Source: Ramicandelaber brevisporus
Lineage: Eukaryota > Kickxellomycota > Ramicandelaberales > Ramicandelaberaceae
Assembly (NCBI GenBank): GCA_025201865.1
Contig: MU602798.1
Location: 4,831 to 22,089 of the forward strand
DNA length: 17,259 nucleotides
Direction: 5' to 3'
Part shown: positions 16,097 through 17,259 of the stretch, one piece after another
How the letters are laid out: each line of letters begins with the position of its first letter
Position numbering within the stretch: the stretch's first letter is position 1
Made by a program: the position numbers and the translations under genes
Notes under the pieces: generated by a model
Told to the model about the DNA's origin: nothing
Database searches by the model: none
What the model saw: the letters and a program-made list of their open reading frames with translations, nothing else

Positions 16097-17110
16097 ATGA
16101 CAACAGAACCTTGCCTGCGATGCAACGAAGCCGTGAGCAGCGAGCCCGGCGATGACTCGTTCCTCAGCTGCCAGATCTGCACTCGTCCATTGCATCTTCG
16201 CTGTGTCCGCCATGCCGACTACACACCAATGGTTACCGGCGACGTCTTTTGGGAGATGACTTGTGCCAACTGCGCTAACCATCGTCTGCCCACCGCCACA
16301 GACGATCCATCCCTGGACGATGTCTTAAGCGAGCGCCGTCTGGCCTGGACAACAGCCGTGCACATAATCATGTACGGTTTACACAAAAAGAACCCAGACA
16401 CTCCATTTTTATCACTCAAAGAGCAGTTGATTCCAGAGGTTGGCAAGCGATGGGAGTATCTGTTTGGACACAAGGCAAAAACTGCGACGTGGAATGCAAC
16501 CATCTCGGGAACGCTGTCGACGCATCGTGAGATGTTTATATCGGGAACGGACGAGCTGGGAATGATGGGATATTGGAGGTTGATTAGGCTGGAGCCGCCG
16601 TTGAGTGTACCACTGCATTCGGCAAAAGCAGGCAGAGGCGCAGTGGCTACGCCGAGAGCACCGCGCGAACCACGGGAGCCACGAGAGCCAAAAGTTAAAG
16701 CGAGTAAAGATGAACCAAGCGCAAGTACGCCAGATTCATCGGCGGCTGGACCTGGTGCGATCAGTGCGACACCGGTTGCGAGCGCACGGTCGAGAACTCA
16801 GCCACGAGTGCAGCGCACACAATCAACGCGAATTCAGCAGCAGCAGATTCAGCAACAACAGCTGCAACATGCATTCATAACCTTGGAGGAAGAGCCAATG
16901 TCTGATTCTGATTCTGAGATGGATATTACAGAGCGGCTACAAGAGAGATTCCCGTCATTCTTTAAAGAGATTAGCGCGGAGGACGCACGATATGCGCGGT
17001 TGAAGCATCGAGCTGATATAATCGAGCGCCAGAAGGCAAGAGGTATAAAACCGTTTGACTTGGAAGAGCACTTAAAGGAACTTCGACTTCCGTTGGCATT
17101 TTCATTTTAA
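16097..17110 (+). CDS. PHD finger plus winged-helix protein resembling the N-terminal module of KAT14/ATAC2
   Basis: The first in-frame ATG (16097) gives 337 residues; the frame extends upstream only to non-ATG codons. A PHD-type C4HC3 zinc finger uses C6, C9, C25, C28, H33, C36, C56 and C59. A winged-helix-like region follows at about 78-165: RRLAWTTAVHIIMYGL, then FLSLKEQLIPEV, KTATWNATISGTLST and ELGMMGYWRLI. Order and wording of these blocks recall the region before the acetyltransferase domain in metazoan KAT14 (CSRP2BP), a subunit of the ATAC histone acetyltransferase complex. No GNAT domain follows. Instead come an EPREPREP repeat near 191-198, a Gln-rich stretch at 247-256, an acidic Ser patch SDSDSEMD, and a charged helical C terminus (281-333). 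A chromatin-associated nuclear role is inferred; histone binding by the PHD finger is untested. Confidence 0.82.
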   Translation: MTTEPCLRCNEAVSSEPGDDSFLSCQICTRPLHLRCVRHADYTPMVTGDVFWEMTCANCANHRLPTATDDPSLDDVLSERRLAWTTAVHIIMYGLHKKNPDTPFLSLKEQLIPEVGKRWEYLFGHKAKTATWNATISGTLSTHREMFISGTDELGMMGYWRLIRLEPPLSVPLHSAKAGRGAVATPRAPREPREPREPKVKASKDEPSASTPDSSAAGPGAISATPVASARSRTQPRVQRTQSTRIQQQQIQQQQLQHAFITLEEEPMSDSDSEMDITERLQERFPSFFKEISAEDARYARLKHRADIIERQKARGIKPFDLEEHLKELRLPLAFSF

Positions 17111-17259
17111 CTATTAATCTTTTACTCATTCTCTTTTTCACAATTGTTGGTTTGCTTTATATAATGTGATATAACTTGCCTTTGTAAAGGAAGAGGAAAA
17201 TGAATAGGGACTGAATGATCACATAACAAAATAACTTAAAAAGTACAAATTACAAACTG
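17111..17259 (+). other. 3' flank of the PHD/winged-helix gene
   Basis: AT-rich sequence with no AATAAA. A small inverted repeat, CCTTTGTAAAGG, lies near 17179-17190, and TTTATATAATGTGATATAAC lies just before it. No coding potential is visible before the window ends. Confidence 0.4.

Overview
The window is eukaryotic, most likely from an intron-poor, early-diverging fungus. A Kickxellomycotina- or other Zoopagomycota-like lineage would fit, but this is inference. Supporting signs: long intron-free reading frames (up to about 1,534 codons), a KDEL receptor, a Cdc7/SepH-type septation kinase, a trypsin-fold secreted protein, an 8-cysteine secreted protein of fungal style, and proteins full of Gln, Ser, Asn and Pro tracts. 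GC content looks close to 50%, with neither operons nor bacterial ribosome-binding sites.

Layout. (1) 1-809, minus: secreted S1 (trypsin-fold) protein, cut by the window edge; its catalytic His, Asp and apparently Ser are all replaced, so it looks like a pseudoprotease. (2) 1748-3179, plus: a small secreted 8-cysteine protein gene whose signal-peptide coding sequence is split by a 1,172-bp insert at 1772-2943. The insert has terminal inverted repeats and is flanked by a 2-bp TG. (3) 3703-4350, plus: ERD2/KDEL receptor, complete. (4) 4707-8342, minus: Dbl-family RhoGEF (DH plus split PH-like domain). (5) 8851-13455, plus: calponin-homology domain fused to a Cdc7/SepH-like kinase, with long low-complexity regions. 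(6) 13953-16004, minus: unrecognised 683-residue protein. (7) 16097-17110, plus: PHD finger plus winged-helix protein resembling the N-terminal part of metazoan KAT14/ATAC2, without an acetyltransferase domain.

Functional links. The RhoGEF and the CH-kinase are head to head over a 508-bp shared upstream region. Both families act in cytokinesis, septation and actin control, so co-regulation is plausible but unproven. The orphan 683-residue gene and the PHD/winged-helix gene are head to head over only 92 bp, an obvious bidirectional promoter. The KDEL receptor/RhoGEF and CH-kinase/orphan pairs are convergent.

The most unusual points are the triad-less trypsin homologue, the transposon-like insert whose removal with one TG copy restores a signal peptide in frame, the CH-kinase fusion, and the KAT14-like N-terminal module in what appears to be a fungal genome. 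No RNA genes, CRISPR arrays or viral genes were seen.
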